The notes: a model not told the origin generated them from the letters alone. DNA of 33,175 nt from Bacteroidales bacterium (GCA_024694125.1 JAILKE010000001.1:1-33175); one strand, 5' to 3'; numbered from the stretch's first letter, positions 23,701-32,589 are shown. Translations and numbers: made by a program.

Positions 23701-26181
23701 CTTCAGATCCGAACCATCTATACTCTGGGTAATACCACAGATGGCATTGTCTGCATTGGTAAATGCTGTGCAGGTCATGTTGCTCTGGATGTACTTCTGC
23801 AGACGGAAAATGTTGTAGAATACATTGCCGCGCAGATCAGCGACAGTAGCATTGTTGTTCTGCGTATTGTTACCGAAGTTCTTGTTTGAACAGGTATTGA
23901 CAAACGTATTGTTGGTAAACGTGATGTACGCAGTTGGGTCACTTGGGAAAGCCTTGGATGGCTGGCTGTTACTTGCGTTGGCATAGCGGAAGAAGTAAGC
24001 ATCGTTGGACTCTACTATATTATAGAGAGTAGAGTTCTTGATGGTGAAGTTCTTGAGCGAGCCTTCGTTGGCCGAATTCTCGAAGCTGATGTATGGACTG
24101 CCCGATGCGAAATTGAACTGAGCCACACAGCTGTCAATGGTGAGTTCGGTGAGGATCCAACCAGTCTTGTTGGTCGAGAAGAGCGAAGTCTGCAGGTCAG
24201 CGAAGTTACAGCCCTTGAGCACTACGGCGCAGGTATCATAGAAGGCATTCTGACGGCCATAGGACAGAGACTCGTCGTCATTGACCTTGGCATAGAAGCC
24301 CTTTGAGCCCAACAGGGCCGAATCAGGATTAGCCGACATGGCGATTGGAGACTGGCTTGCGCCTGTGCACTGGAAGTTGACATTGTTCACCTCCAGACCA
24401 GCCTGTGTGATGATCTGGCCGCCATTGACTGTCACGGTGTGGTTGTTACCGTTGATGACTACGCTCATCAGACCTGGGTCATAGATTGAATCGAGTGCGA
24501 TGTCCTCGGTCAGGTCCACTGTGACAGACTTAGCACCCTCGGCAGCACCCACTACAGCGCTCTTGATCAGAGCTGCCAGACCGGTGATGGCCGAGCTGCT
24601 GCCACCGTTGCCGCTCTCAGCGATAGGATACTTGACAGTGAGGCTCGATGGGTAGATATCGCCCAATGCATCAACTACCGAGACCGATGCAGCATCACCC
24701 TTGTAGGTGTAGTAGATCTGCTTGTTGGTTTCAGATACACTGTCAGCAGCTACGCCGTCCACCAGCATCTGATCTACGGTAGGAGCACCTGTGGTATAGG
24801 TGTAGATGACCTGCATACCCTTCACAGCAGGAACAGTGAATACCGTACCCTTGTTGACCTGTGCGTTCGAGGCCTTGCCCGCGTTATTGAACTTGCCACG
24901 CACACCCTCCTGGTATGCTCCATCCTTGGCGTTGATGCCGAGTACGAAGTCGTAGGTAACGTCGCCTGCAGTAACCTGCTTGACCAGGCAACCCTCAGCG
25001 CCCTCTATCTTGATGGTAGTAGCATCCGACTCGCCGAAGTTCCACACTACCTCAGCCTCGAACTCTCCGAGAGCCTTGGCGTTGGCTGTATATACAGGGG
25101 TCAATGCCAGGTCACCGGTGATGGGAACTGACTCGCCAGCCTTGTAGGTGTTGGTGCCGTCGGTCCAACCAGCCAGATAGTAGCCTGGCTTGTAGAGGAA
25201 GTAGGCAGTTGGGATGGTGTACGAATCACCAGACTCTACATATTCGGTCGTAGGCAGGGTGCCCAATACCTCAGCATCGCCGCCATTGCTGTAGGTGATA
25301 GCTGGCAGAGCGATGAAGTTAGCAACTGCAGTATGTGCGGCAGTTACATTCGTGATCTGGTATGGGTTGGCAGTCTGCTCTACATCGTCTATGAGCCAGC
25401 TGCCGAACTTATAGCCCGTGGCTGGTGTTGCGGTGAATGTAGCAGTACCACCCTCTACGATGGTTGTACCGCTGGCTGGCGATACAGTACCGCCCTCAGC
25501 AGGACTGGCGCTGGTGGTCATCGCATACTTGGTGCGGGTATCGACCGATACAGTACCTGTCAACTGCAGGTTGGGGATGGTGAAGTATTTGGTCGATCCA
25601 CCCTGGTACATATAGATACGCAGTTTGATGGTACCGGTCAAGCCTGTCATCTTGGTCAATGTCTCGGCCATCTCTGCCGAAGTGAAATCTACCTCGAAGT
25701 CGGTGGTAGAAGTCTTCTTGGTTGTCTTGTCCTTCGATTCGTAAACCACTACGTCCGAAGCATCCATCACAACTACCTTCCATGTGTAGGTGTCATCGGC
25801 AACGACGATACGTGCATGGGCACTGGTTACGTTGAACATATAGCCATCGGCTATAGTCAGATTGCATCCTGCCCACTGTGTATCGTTATAAGTGGAGGAG
25901 TTGATGCTCTTACGCCACTGAGTCTGACCCACATACCCAGTTCCATTATACTGATATGTGCGGTTGGAGCCTGTTGCCTTGTAGGCAGTTATGCCAGCTC
26001 CGTACAGGGCACCGCTATTCGTGATGATGTCTGCCGACCCATCATTATAGCCATCATAACTCTCAGCTGCTATAGTCTTGGCTTCGTCGTCTATGGCAGC
26101 CGAGATACCCACAGTGATATCATCAGCCCATAGGGACGATGTCGCTAAAACAGCCATCAATGAAAGAAAAAGTTTCTTCAT
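20704..26181 (-). CDS. Giant secreted beta-helix adhesin-like or carbohydrate-active protein
   Basis: 1825 residues with a signal peptide MKKLFLSLMAVLATSSLWA. Order of regions: an N-terminal beta-sandwich-like part to about 210; a bacterial repeat domain (SASPAEGGTVSPASGTT... FTATPATGYKFGSW, about 218-290) and a Listeria-Bacteroides-like repeat (GYYLAGWTDGTNTYKAGESV); a first right-handed beta-helix (about 530-870, DUF4957/DUF5123 style) ending GDPRW; galactose-binding-like and helical FIVAR-like parts in the middle; a second beta-helix (about 1490-1780), also ending IGDPRW; and a C-terminal tail KFFINGKLVIVRNGQMFNANGQLIK, a common Prevotella secretion tail. The beta-helices resemble non-catalytic pectate-lyase-like folds, so polysaccharide or host-glycan binding is plausible but unproven. 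It is monocistronic, with its own promoter and terminator. Confidence 0.85.
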   Translation of the reverse strand: MKKLFLSLMAVLATSSLWADDITVGISAAIDDEAKTIAAESYDGYNDGSADIITNSGALYGAGITAYKATGSNRTYQYNGTGYVGQTQWRKSINSSTYNDTQWAGCNLTIADGYMFNVTSAHARIVVADDTYTWKVVVMDASDVVVYESKDKTTKKTSTTDFEVDFTSAEMAETLTKMTGLTGTIKLRIYMYQGGSTKYFTIPNLQLTGTVSVDTRTKYAMTTSASPAEGGTVSPASGTTIVEGGTATFTATPATGYKFGSWLIDDVEQTANPYQITNVTAAHTAVANFIALPAITYSNGGDAEVLGTLPTTEYVESGDSYTIPTAYFLYKPGYYLAGWTDGTNTYKAGESVPITGDLALTPVYTANAKALGEFEAEVVWNFGESDATTIKIEGAEGCLVKQVTAGDVTYDFVLGINAKDGAYQEGVRGKFNNAGKASNAQVNKGTVFTVPAVKGMQVIYTYTTGAPTVDQMLVDGVAADSVSETNKQIYYTYKGDAASVSVVDALGDIYPSSLTVKYPIAESGNGGSSSAITGLAALIKSAVVGAAEGAKSVTVDLTEDIALDSIYDPGLMSVVINGNNHTVTVNGGQIITQAGLEVNNVNFQCTGASQSPIAMSANPDSALLGSKGFYAKVNDDESLSYGRQNAFYDTCAVVLKGCNFADLQTSLFSTNKTGWILTELTIDSCVAQFNFASGSPYISFENSANEGSLKNFTIKNSTLYNIVESNDAYFFRYANASNSQPSKAFPSDPTAYITFTNNTFVNTCSNKNFGNNTQNNNATVADLRGNVFYNIFRLQKYIQSNMTCTAFTNADNAICGITQSIDGSDLKRFATEDTLLCKTETAFSVPTAAFDFNVEALAANFAPKGRSYAHKMGYGDPRWVTAYEYPMLDDGVYYLSDMSTGLYYSRGNNYGTAAVTDYYGYPVQITADGATATLRCYDWTSSGLGDNLYADNGTPVALTITGSAADGYVLSFSGKYIKAVGANEQLTTTENAEEATRWNALSLSEYEAAVAAAESGDMNNALTAAGLTAETLASSYIVKDVSSSLQNASLTNANTGWTWTKVRGNDVTTNQYATECYQGTGVLSQTATVAPGLYRVSVQAMYRSGSNASVAALTNEGYNLSTMYMQVNDSKVRVKSWGVDRASDTNPNSMAEFSTLAADGKYYVETYANVGESGQLSVSINMNAFINSGWAIVKNVKVEMFTSQVAAEDSTALLATVPSGKMNNTVQTELETAVAAFQTAATVTNYNALEAAIAAANQSITDYAATIAAVNTYAEKVATLDADGQAAYDVSEVSETYEAGTMSGDQSAVVVEAYLDAVKSQTTAGSVWSDLCSNTWNGATGKFAGQYPERYTGDNTPCAAGDVMTQTISGLVPGATYTVSFTAIANVARNLDATTYAGEGIAYVYANDVKQDITVGTLSNVEDVTVAEYQYSITFQATEEGAATFGIANAKEGGQWYVANFTSLVLNTLDVPVELTLESGKNISTELAAAVLGKHVASIKINLAKGGEYSISSGLTTGVNFAIYGDSSVITIPDSVSADFITLNGSSVYAMKKDSTVSDHFQMDEVILSGIILNGLQGSVVTDAQKTKLDSLAISNSVIAVAANSANVVNFNGMGYVGAVMVENSTIYAPAAKSSFFAQYGSRPKNVNGDLTQAFYFHNSTIVNIANGKNFNDLKQKGTAQNVFSVKNSIFVDCGKQNQVLVGLDGGQASTTPQWTVEGNIFNYGGADVSAAETEKAGIETSSVAAVVTFVDAAAGNMNATLTVGEGVTVPESIGDPRWTISTEVSGINNVKADDVQKDGKFFINGKLVIVRNGQMFNANGQLIK

Positions 26182-26397
26182 GAGGATTTGTGTTTAATTG
26201 TTGATAATAAAATTAAGGGTATAGTAATACCAGTAAATTAGTAGTAATTGAATTGCTTCTTGTGAAAAAGTTAAACCTCATGTGCGATGGAGGGGGAATG
26301 GGACCTAAGTCCTCATCGTGAGAGTTGCGTCTCCTGTATTTCTCATGTCCTGTTTCTATCCGTCGTCCGACCCATGTTGGACAGACTTATACAGCCG

Positions 26398-26431
26398 CAA
26401 ATTTAATGATTTTTCCTGTATCTATGCCAAA
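26398..26431 (-). promoter_or_regulatory. Promoter of the giant beta-helix gene
   Basis: Minus strand TAAATTTG (26398-26405) with TTTG at 26428-26431, spacing 22 bp; the leader is about 210 bases. Confidence 0.6.
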
Positions 26432-26524
26432 TATTTACTGAAAATTGTCATTTTTTACCCTATTTTTTTGTCAATGACCCCAAAACAGGGCACAAATCCG
26501 TCTTTTTTATACACTAAGAATAAA

Positions 26525-26635
26525 TGAAAAAACGAAAACGATAACGAAAAACAAAAAACGATAACGAAAAACAAAAAACGATAACGATAACGAAAACCCA
26601 AAAAACGATAACGATAACGATAACGAAAAACAAAC
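26525..26635. repeat. CGATAA/AACGAAAA low-complexity array
   Basis: Runs of CGATAA, one to three in a row, alternate with AACGAAAAACAAAA. Short TTAACCCTTAACC-type repeats follow to 26669. No coding signal. Confidence 0.8.
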
Positions 26636-26669
26636 AACCATTAAACCTTAACCCTTAACCTTTAACCCT

Positions 26670-26717
26670 AAAACGTGTCCCCCTCTCTCGGCAAATGGAG
26701 AGAGGGGGACACGTTTT
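26670..26717. terminator. 20-bp perfect-stem terminator at the end of the activase gene
   Basis: 26670-26689 (AAAACGTGTCCCCCTCTCTC) pairs with 26698-26717 over all 20 bases, with an 8-base loop. On the minus strand it ends in TTTT and its 5' arm overlaps the stop codon at 26716-26718. Confidence 0.9.
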
Positions 26718-29700
26718 ACTTCAGTCCTTCGATGAACAGCAGCAGGCGGTTGGTGATGTTCACCTCGCTCACACCGGCATCGAAGTCGATGCTGAGCAGG
26801 TTCATGTCGGGATAGACCTCCTTGATACGGTGCTCCACTCCGCGGGCGATGATGTGGTTGGCTATACAGCCGAAGGGCTGGAGCGATATGACATGGTTCA
26901 CACCCATGCGGGCGAACTCCGCCACCTCAGCAGGCAGCAGCCAGCCCTCGCCGAACTGGGCATTGAGGGTCAATATGTCGCGTCCCGCCTCGGCCTCCTC
27001 GAATATGTCGCGCAGAGGCTGGTAGTAGCGGAACTGTGCCCCGATGCGGTTGAACTTGTCATACTGGCGGCGTATCACCTTGTAGAGGGCGGCGAAGATG
27101 AAGTCCGGCACCTTGCTGCGCGTGATGTGCGTATCGAGGTTGACACGACGGTTGACGAACGACTGCATGAAGAAGTCTATCAGCACCGGCGGCTGCACCT
27201 CGATGCCACGCTCTATGAGCCAATCGACCACATGCTTGTGCGCATAGGGGTGGAACTTGAGGAATATCTCGCCCACTATGCCCACCTTGCTGCACTCGCG
27301 GTCCACGCAGATGGCATTGAACTCCTCCGCCGCCTGACTGAGCAGCGCCATCATCCCCTTGCGGTCCTTGCGCAGCGCTGCCTCCACGCCCAGTTGCAGA
27401 TACTTGTCCCGCAGGGCGCGTGCCTGTCCCGGCTCACGTTCGCGCACGGCAGCCGGGTAGTAGAACTTCGCCAATACGTCGCCGTACATGATGCCGTAGA
27501 AGACGACAGGCAGTATCTTGCGCACCGGGAAGGAGAATCCCGGTTGGTCATTGCCCATGTCCTCGAATGCCACACTGATGACCGGCACCTGCGGGTAGCC
27601 GGCATCGACCAGTGCCTTCTTGATGAGGGTGATGTAGTTCGATGCTCGGCACTGACCACCCGTCTGGGTGATGGCCACAGCGGTCTTCTCCGGGTCATAC
27701 TGTCCGGTGCGGAACGCCTTGACGAAGTCGCCCACTATGAGCGTGGCGGGGTAGCACACCTCGTTGTTGGCATACTGCAGGCCCATGTCGCCCGACAGGC
27801 TGTCCGACAGCGGGAGGCTCTCGCAGTCGTAGCCCGCCAGCCGGAACACCACCGGGATGAAGGGCGAGACGAACTGTGTGAAGAAGGGGACCAATATCTT
27901 GCGGCCACGACAGGTCTCGTCGAACGTGGGCGTGGTCTGGAATCGGTCTGGTGCCTGTGTCCGACGTTCGGCGTGGCGCTCCTGGGCCAGGCGCAGGGAC
28001 TCGATCAGACTGCGTATGCGCAGTTTCATTGACCCCACGTTGTTGATGTCGTCCAGCTTGAGCAACGTGAGCGACTTGTGGTGGCGCATCATCAGGTCGC
28101 GCACCTCATCGACCAGGAAGGCATCCGGACCGCAGCCGAACGAGGTGAACTGCACCATGTGCACGTCGTCCCCCTGCATGGCACACCACTTGGCGGCCTT
28201 CAGGATGCGGTTGGGATAGGCCCACTGCGGCACGAAGTGCACGTCGGTCAGATCGATGTCCATGCCGCGCACGATGTCGTCCGTGATCACGTCCACGCCC
28301 ATGCCGGCTATCATGTCCGCCACCTGGTGCTGTATGAGCGGGTCGGTGTGGTATGGGCGTCCCGCCAGCAGGATGACCATGCGGTGGTTGTTGCGCGCCT
28401 CGGCCAGTATGTCCTCCGCGTACAGGCGCAGCGAGTGTTCGAACTGCTGCTGCTCGTAGCGTGCCTGGGCGAAGGCCTTCTTCACCCGCTTGCTGTCCCG
28501 CACGCCGAACTGTGCCATCAGTTCACGGCACTGGCGCAGCAGCAGTTTGTCGTCGCGGAAACTGATGGCAGGGCTGACCATCTCTATGTCGGCGCCCTGC
28601 ACGCTGCGTATCACCTCGCTGTAGCCGGTCACCACGGGGCAGTTGTAGCTGTTCTGTCCGCCTGCATCGCGCTCGTGTATCACGAAGGGCATGAAGATGC
28701 GGCGCACGCCGCGGTCCACCAGGTCCTGCACATGGCTGTGCATCAGCTTGGCGGGGAAGCATATATTGTCGGACATCACCATGCCCGCCTTCTGCTCGTA
28801 GCGGGTGTAGTTGGACGGCGCACTCAGCACCACCTGCACGCCGCACTCGGTGAAGAAGGTGTGCCAGAAGGGGAACTCCTCGTACTGGTTCAGTCCACGC
28901 AGCACGCCTATCATGGGGCGCGATGGGTCGGGCTGTGCCGACGACTGCCGCTCGAAGAGTGCCTTCAGCTTCATCTGGTAGGCGTTCAGGCCCTTGTGCT
29001 TGGCAGCGGCGCCATTGACGAAGACCTTCTCGCAGCGGTTGCCGGAGAAGTAGGTCTTGCCGTTGCCGAAGCGGTAGGTCGTCACCAGGCACTGGTTGTC
29101 GCACCCGTGGCAATAGACGTTCTTGGTCGTATAGCTGGCCTTGCCCAGCATCTCCTCCAGGCCGCGTCCCTGCTGTCCCTCCACGCCGCGCTGTGCCGCC
29201 TGCTGGATGGCATAGAGGGCACACCCGTAGGCGCCCATCAGTTCGGGTTTGTCGCAGCGCGACACCTCGGCACCGGTCAGTATCTCCAGGGCGCGCACCA
29301 CGGCATCGTTGCGCATCGTGCCTCCCTGCACCACTATGTGCTTGCCCAGGTCATCGACCGACTTCAGTTTCAGCACCTTGTACAGGCAGTTGCGTATCAC
29401 CGAGTATGCCAGTCCTGCGGACAGGTCTGCCACCGAGGCGCCCTCGCGCAGCACCTGCTTCACCTTGCTGTTCATGAAGACGGTGCACCGGGTACCCAGG
29501 TCGCACGGGGCCTGGCTCTGGCGTGCCTGCCGCGCGAAGTCGGCTATGTCGTACCCCAGTGAGGTGGCGAAGGTCGATAGGAACGATCCGCAGCCCGACG
29601 AACAGGCCTCGTTGATCTCCATCCGGTTGATGATGCCCTGCTGCACGAAGACTGCCTTCATGTCCTGCCCGCCTATGTCGAGTATGAACGATACCTCGGG

Positions 29701-31005
29701 ATCGATGTGCTGCGCTGCCAGGAAGTGGGCTATGGTCTCGATGATGCCGTGGTCCAACTGGAAGGCGGCGCGCATCAGGTCCTCGCCGTAGCCCGTCGAG
29801 CAACTGCCCACCACCTGCAGGGTCAGTCCCTCGGCATGCACTCGTTCCTGCAGTTGCGCCAGGCCCTGCTCCACTGCCCCTATCGGGTTGCCGTCGCTGG
29901 TGTGGTAGTAGTCGTACAACATCCGTCCCTGGGCATCGAGCAGCACTATCTTGGTCGTGGTCGATCCGCTGTCTATGCCCATGTAGGCGCGCACCACTCC
30001 GTCATGGGCACATTGGGCCAATGTCACGGCGGGGATGCGGTTGCGCAGTATGCGTTCTGACCATCGGCGATACTCGGCCTCGTCACTGAATATCGGGGCC
30101 AATGCTCCTGCCGACGTGATGCCCTCCACGCTGTATGCCACGCGGATGCGGTCTGCACATTGGTCTATCTGCTCCCAACGCAGGTCGCTCACCTGCGCCA
30201 GGGCGGCTCCCTCGGCTGGCAGCAGGGTACCGCGCTCGGGCTGCACTATGTCCTGCTCGCTCAGGTGCATATAGTCGATGAATGCCTTGCGCAGTGCGGG
30301 GATGAAGTTGAGCGGTCCGCCGCAGAACAGCACCGGTCGCCGTATCTCGCAGCCATGCGCCAGGGTCATCACGGTCTGCACCGCCACTGCCCTGAAGATG
30401 GAGGCGGCTATGTCCGTCTTGGGGATGTTCTTGGCTATCAGGTTCTGTATGTCGGTCTTGCTGAACACGCCGCAGCGCGAGGCTATCGGATAGACCTGCG
30501 TACTCTGCATGGCGAGCGCGTTGAGGTCATCGACCGTCACGCCCAGTATGACCGCCATCTGGTCGATGAAGGCGCCCGTACCACCGGCACAGTTGCCGTT
30601 CATGCGCAGGTCCTGTGCCTCTCCGTTGCGGAAGAAGACGACCTTGGCATCCTCGCCGCCTATGTCGATCATGGACTGCACCTCGGGATAGTCGTGCTGT
30701 ATGCACTTGCTCGCAGCCACCACCTCCTGCACGAAGGGCAACCCCACGCGCTCGGCTATGCCCATGCCGATACTGCCGGTGACGCGCAGAGAGACTCTGC
30801 ACGCATCGGGTGTCACATCTTTATATATGGGGAGTGTAGCCAGGTGGGCCTTCAGTTCCGCCAGGGTCTCTATCACGGACTCCTTGGCGCGTGCCATGTG
30901 TCGCACGTACCTGCTGAAAACGACTCTGTCTTGCTCATCGAGGGCAACAGCCTTAGTAGTGGTCGATCCCACATCGATGCCGACTCGCAATCTGTGCATT
31001 TCCAT
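26716..31005 (-). CDS. 2-hydroxyacyl-CoA dehydratase activase/dehydratase fusion protein
   Basis: About 1429 residues. Two BadF/BadG/BcrA/BcrD-type ATPase domains in tandem: the first opens RVGIDVGSTTTKAV and has NGNCAGGTGAFIDQM; the second opens YMGIDSGSTTTKIVLLD and has INEACSSGCGSFL, the cysteines of which hold a [4Fe-4S] cluster in activases. Then comes YCHGCDNQCLVTTYRFGNGKTYFSGNRCEK, followed by a DUF2229 block (GVLRGLNQYEEFPFWHTFFTECGVQVVLS, SDNICFPAKLMHSHVQDL) and an HgdB-like C-terminal region (GRPYHTDPLIQHQV, FGCGPDAF, QTGGQCRASNYI). Such giant fusions are widespread in anaerobes; they probably couple ATP hydrolysis to low-potential electron transfer, but the substrate is unknown. 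ATG at 31003-31005 or 30997-30999 is the start; the longer frame would run back into tRNA-Gln. Confidence 0.88.
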   Translation of the reverse strand: MEMHRLRVGIDVGSTTTKAVALDEQDRVVFSRYVRHMARAKESVIETLAELKAHLATLPIYKDVTPDACRVSLRVTGSIGMGIAERVGLPFVQEVVAASKCIQHDYPEVQSMIDIGGEDAKVVFFRNGEAQDLRMNGNCAGGTGAFIDQMAVILGVTVDDLNALAMQSTQVYPIASRCGVFSKTDIQNLIAKNIPKTDIAASIFRAVAVQTVMTLAHGCEIRRPVLFCGGPLNFIPALRKAFIDYMHLSEQDIVQPERGTLLPAEGAALAQVSDLRWEQIDQCADRIRVAYSVEGITSAGALAPIFSDEAEYRRWSERILRNRIPAVTLAQCAHDGVVRAYMGIDSGSTTTKIVLLDAQGRMLYDYYHTSDGNPIGAVEQGLAQLQERVHAEGLTLQVVGSCSTGYGEDLMRAAFQLDHGIIETIAHFLAAQHIDPEVSFILDIGGQDMKAVFVQQGIINRMEINEACSSGCGSFLSTFATSLGYDIADFARQARQSQAPCDLGTRCTVFMNSKVKQVLREGASVADLSAGLAYSVIRNCLYKVLKLKSVDDLGKHIVVQGGTMRNDAVVRALEILTGAEVSRCDKPELMGAYGCALYAIQQAAQRGVEGQQGRGLEEMLGKASYTTKNVYCHGCDNQCLVTTYRFGNGKTYFSGNRCEKVFVNGAAAKHKGLNAYQMKLKALFERQSSAQPDPSRPMIGVLRGLNQYEEFPFWHTFFTECGVQVVLSAPSNYTRYEQKAGMVMSDNICFPAKLMHSHVQDLVDRGVRRIFMPFVIHERDAGGQNSYNCPVVTGYSEVIRSVQGADIEMVSPAISFRDDKLLLRQCRELMAQFGVRDSKRVKKAFAQARYEQQQFEHSLRLYAEDILAEARNNHRMVILLAGRPYHTDPLIQHQVADMIAGMGVDVITDDIVRGMDIDLTDVHFVPQWAYPNRILKAAKWCAMQGDDVHMVQFTSFGCGPDAFLVDEVRDLMMRHHKSLTLLKLDDINNVGSMKLRIRSLIESLRLAQERHAERRTQAPDRFQTTPTFDETCRGRKILVPFFTQFVSPFIPVVFRLAGYDCESLPLSDSLSGDMGLQYANNEVCYPATLIVGDFVKAFRTGQYDPEKTAVAITQTGGQCRASNYITLIKKALVDAGYPQVPVISVAFEDMGNDQPGFSFPVRKILPVVFYGIMYGDVLAKFYYPAAVREREPGQARALRDKYLQLGVEAALRKDRKGMMALLSQAAEEFNAICVDRECSKVGIVGEIFLKFHPYAHKHVVDWLIERGIEVQPPVLIDFFMQSFVNRRVNLDTHITRSKVPDFIFAALYKVIRRQYDKFNRIGAQFRYYQPLRDIFEEAEAGRDILTLNAQFGEGWLLPAEVAEFARMGVNHVISLQPFGCIANHIIARGVEHRIKEVYPDMNLLSIDFDAGVSEVNITNRLLLFIEGLK

Positions 31006-31033
31006 GATGCCTGTGTTGTACCTATGTTGTACT

Positions 31034-31064
31034 AAAAATGCGCGCTCCGTAAGAACGCGCATTT
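31034..31064 (-). terminator. Terminator of tRNA-Gln
   Basis: A 9-bp stem AAATGCGCG / CGCGCATTT (31036-31044 and 31056-31064), followed on the minus strand by TTTTTAG. It lies between the tRNA and the activase start. Confidence 0.8.
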
Positions 31065-31087
31065 CCTTTATGTTATCTGTAATATTG

Positions 31088-31158
31088 TTGCCCCACCGAG
31101 ACTCGAACTCAGTCAAACAGAACCAAAATCTGGTGTGCTACCATTACACCATGGGGCA
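31088..31158 (-). tRNA. tRNA-Gln (anticodon TTG)
   Basis: The minus strand reads from TGCCCCA (31152-31158) to TGGGGCA plus discriminator A at 31088, a perfect 7-bp acceptor stem. The D-arm contains GGTGTAATGGTAGCAC, the anticodon loop is TTTTGGT with anticodon TTG, and the T-loop is GTTCGAGTC. The CCA end is not encoded. Length is 71 nt. Confidence 0.95.
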
Positions 31159-31263
31159 ATTTTTGCAGAGCAAAAAATTAAAAACTAAAAGTTAACAATT
31201 AAAAGTTCAACCTAACCTCCGTTAAACCTTAAACTTTAACCCTTAAACCTTATTTAGCGAGCG

Positions 31264-31295
31264 CAAAGGTAAGGATATTTTTTTGATTTGCCAAA
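31264..31295 (-). promoter_or_regulatory. Promoter of tRNA-Gln
   Basis: Minus strand TTTG (31292-31295), 20 bp, TACCTTTG (31264-31271), about 100 bases upstream of the mature tRNA. Confidence 0.75.
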
Positions 31296-31363
31296 TTTTT
31301 CTGCACAAAAGATGGGGCTTTTTCGATAAAAATGTGGAAAAACTGCAAAAATTGTCATCAAAA

Positions 31364-31396
31364 ATTGTCATTGGACCGAAAAAATACATATCTTTG
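31364..31396 (+). promoter_or_regulatory. Promoter of the uridine-kinase-like gene
   Basis: TATCTTTG at 31389-31396 with ATTG at 31364-31367, spacing 21 bp; the leader is about 40 bases. Confidence 0.65.
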
Positions 31397-31441
31397 CCCC
31401 AACCCCAGTACTAAAAAACAATTTTTTAAATGCAATAAGCC

Positions 31442-32431
31442 ATGACAAAGTTAGAACAAGCCATTCAGAACTACGCTTCTCTCAATGCAGATCTCGGCCT
31501 ACGCGACGTAACCGACCTCAACCTCGCCATTACCTCCGGAAGAACTCAGAAAGTCATCGACGATGCCGAACGCCAGCAGGAAGCTGACCTGCACCGCATA
31601 GCAGGCGTTATCGCCTCCCGTCCCGAAATCAAAATGATTCTCCTGTCTGGACCATCGTCCAGCGGCAAGACATCCACAGCCAACCGCCTCGCGCTGCACC
31701 TCACTGATTACGGCAAGAAACCGCTCATCCTCTCCATGGACAACTGGTTCGTCAATCGCGAGGACTCGCCCCTGGACGAGAACGGCGAGAAGGACTACGA
31801 GTCTATCTATGCCCTCGACATAAAGACCTTCCAGCGCGACCTGCGTGACCTGATCGACGGTGTACGCATCGCCATGCCTACCTACAACTTCTCGCGCGGC
31901 GAACGGGAGTTCCGCGGCGAGACGCTCCAGCTGCACTCCGGCAACCTCCTCATCATCGAGGGCATCCATGCGCTCAACCCCATGCTCACCGAGACAATCG
32001 CTGACCGCAACAAGTTCCTGCTCTATGCATCGGCCCTCACCTCTCTGCGCATTGACGACGAGACGCGCATCTCGACCAGCGAGAACCGCCTCATCCGCCG
32101 CATGTGCCGTGACTATACCACCCGCGGCGTATCGGCCGAAGACACGCTCCACCGCTGGCAGTCTGTCCGCCGCGGCGAGGAGAAGTGGATCTTCCCCTAC
32201 CAGGAGAACGCCGACGTGATGTTCAACACGGCCATGATCTACGAGCTCTCTGCCCTGCAGCCCAAGGCACTGTTCATCCTCCGCCAGGTGCCCATCTCCT
32301 CTCCCATGCGCGCCGAGGCTGAGCGGCTCATCCATTTCCTCTCGTTCTTCACGCCCATCTCGGACATCGGCATCCCCTCTCACTCCATCATCCGCGAGTT
32401 CATCGGCGGCTCTGCCTTCGATGTGGCGTGA
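31442..32431 (+). CDS. Uridine kinase-like nucleoside kinase
   Basis: A 329-residue P-loop kinase of the uridine kinase/phosphoribulokinase family. GPSSSGKTST (about residues 70-79) is Walker A. LSMDNWFVNREDSPLDENGEKDYESI is the nucleoside-binding loop with the catalytic Asp, and LLIIEGIHALNP is Walker B; the lid and base-binding part follows (RISTSENRLIRRMCRDYTTRG). It should phosphorylate uridine or cytidine with ATP or GTP. Bacteroidetes homologues I know are about 550 residues with an N-terminal TGS/ThrRS-like extension; this one starts just before the kinase core (DVTDLNLAITSGRTQKVI), so that extension is absent. A promoter 46 bases upstream argues that the short form is the real gene. 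It is monocistronic. Confidence 0.88.
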   Translation: MTKLEQAIQNYASLNADLGLRDVTDLNLAITSGRTQKVIDDAERQQEADLHRIAGVIASRPEIKMILLSGPSSSGKTSTANRLALHLTDYGKKPLILSMDNWFVNREDSPLDENGEKDYESIYALDIKTFQRDLRDLIDGVRIAMPTYNFSRGEREFRGETLQLHSGNLLIIEGIHALNPMLTETIADRNKFLLYASALTSLRIDDETRISTSENRLIRRMCRDYTTRGVSAEDTLHRWQSVRRGEEKWIFPYQENADVMFNTAMIYELSALQPKALFILRQVPISSPMRAEAERLIHFLSFFTPISDIGIPSHSIIREFIGGSAFDVA

Positions 32432-32458
32432 ATCGAGTTACAGCTCAATTTCAGCATA

Positions 32459-32491
32459 GAATCCGCAGGTCTCCCTACGGATTCTTTTTTT
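32459..32491 (+). terminator. Terminator of the kinase gene
   Basis: GAATCCG (32459-32465) pairs with CGGATTC (32478-32484), extended inside by AGG/CCT, then seven T. Confidence 0.88.
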
Positions 32492-32500
32492 ATGTCGCGT

Positions 32501-32555
32501 ACTTCTTTATTATGTGGTGCCTACTTCTTTATTTTATGCCGCTGACTTCTTTATT
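32501..32555. repeat. Three 22-bp repeats with an ACTTCTTTATT core
   Basis: ACTTCTTTATT starts at 32501, 32523 and 32545, exactly 22 bp apart. The 11-base spacers are themselves related (ATGTGGTGCCT, TTATGCCGCTG). Confidence 0.85.
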
Positions 32556-32589
32556 TACAATAACCCTTTCGCTATTCCTACTTTCATAG

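Noticed and set aside
26695..28032. 445-codon open frame on the plus strand
   Set aside because: Shadow of the same GC-rich minus-strand gene; it begins inside the terminator stem.
28078..29562. 494-codon open frame on the plus strand
   Set aside because: It lies entirely opposite the conserved activase/dehydratase gene, has His/Val/Leu-rich shadow composition, no family motif and no promoter.
31006..31116. Extended N-terminus of the activase gene
   Set aside because: The extra 37 codons overlap the tRNA terminator and tRNA-Gln; internal ATGs give the family-typical start.
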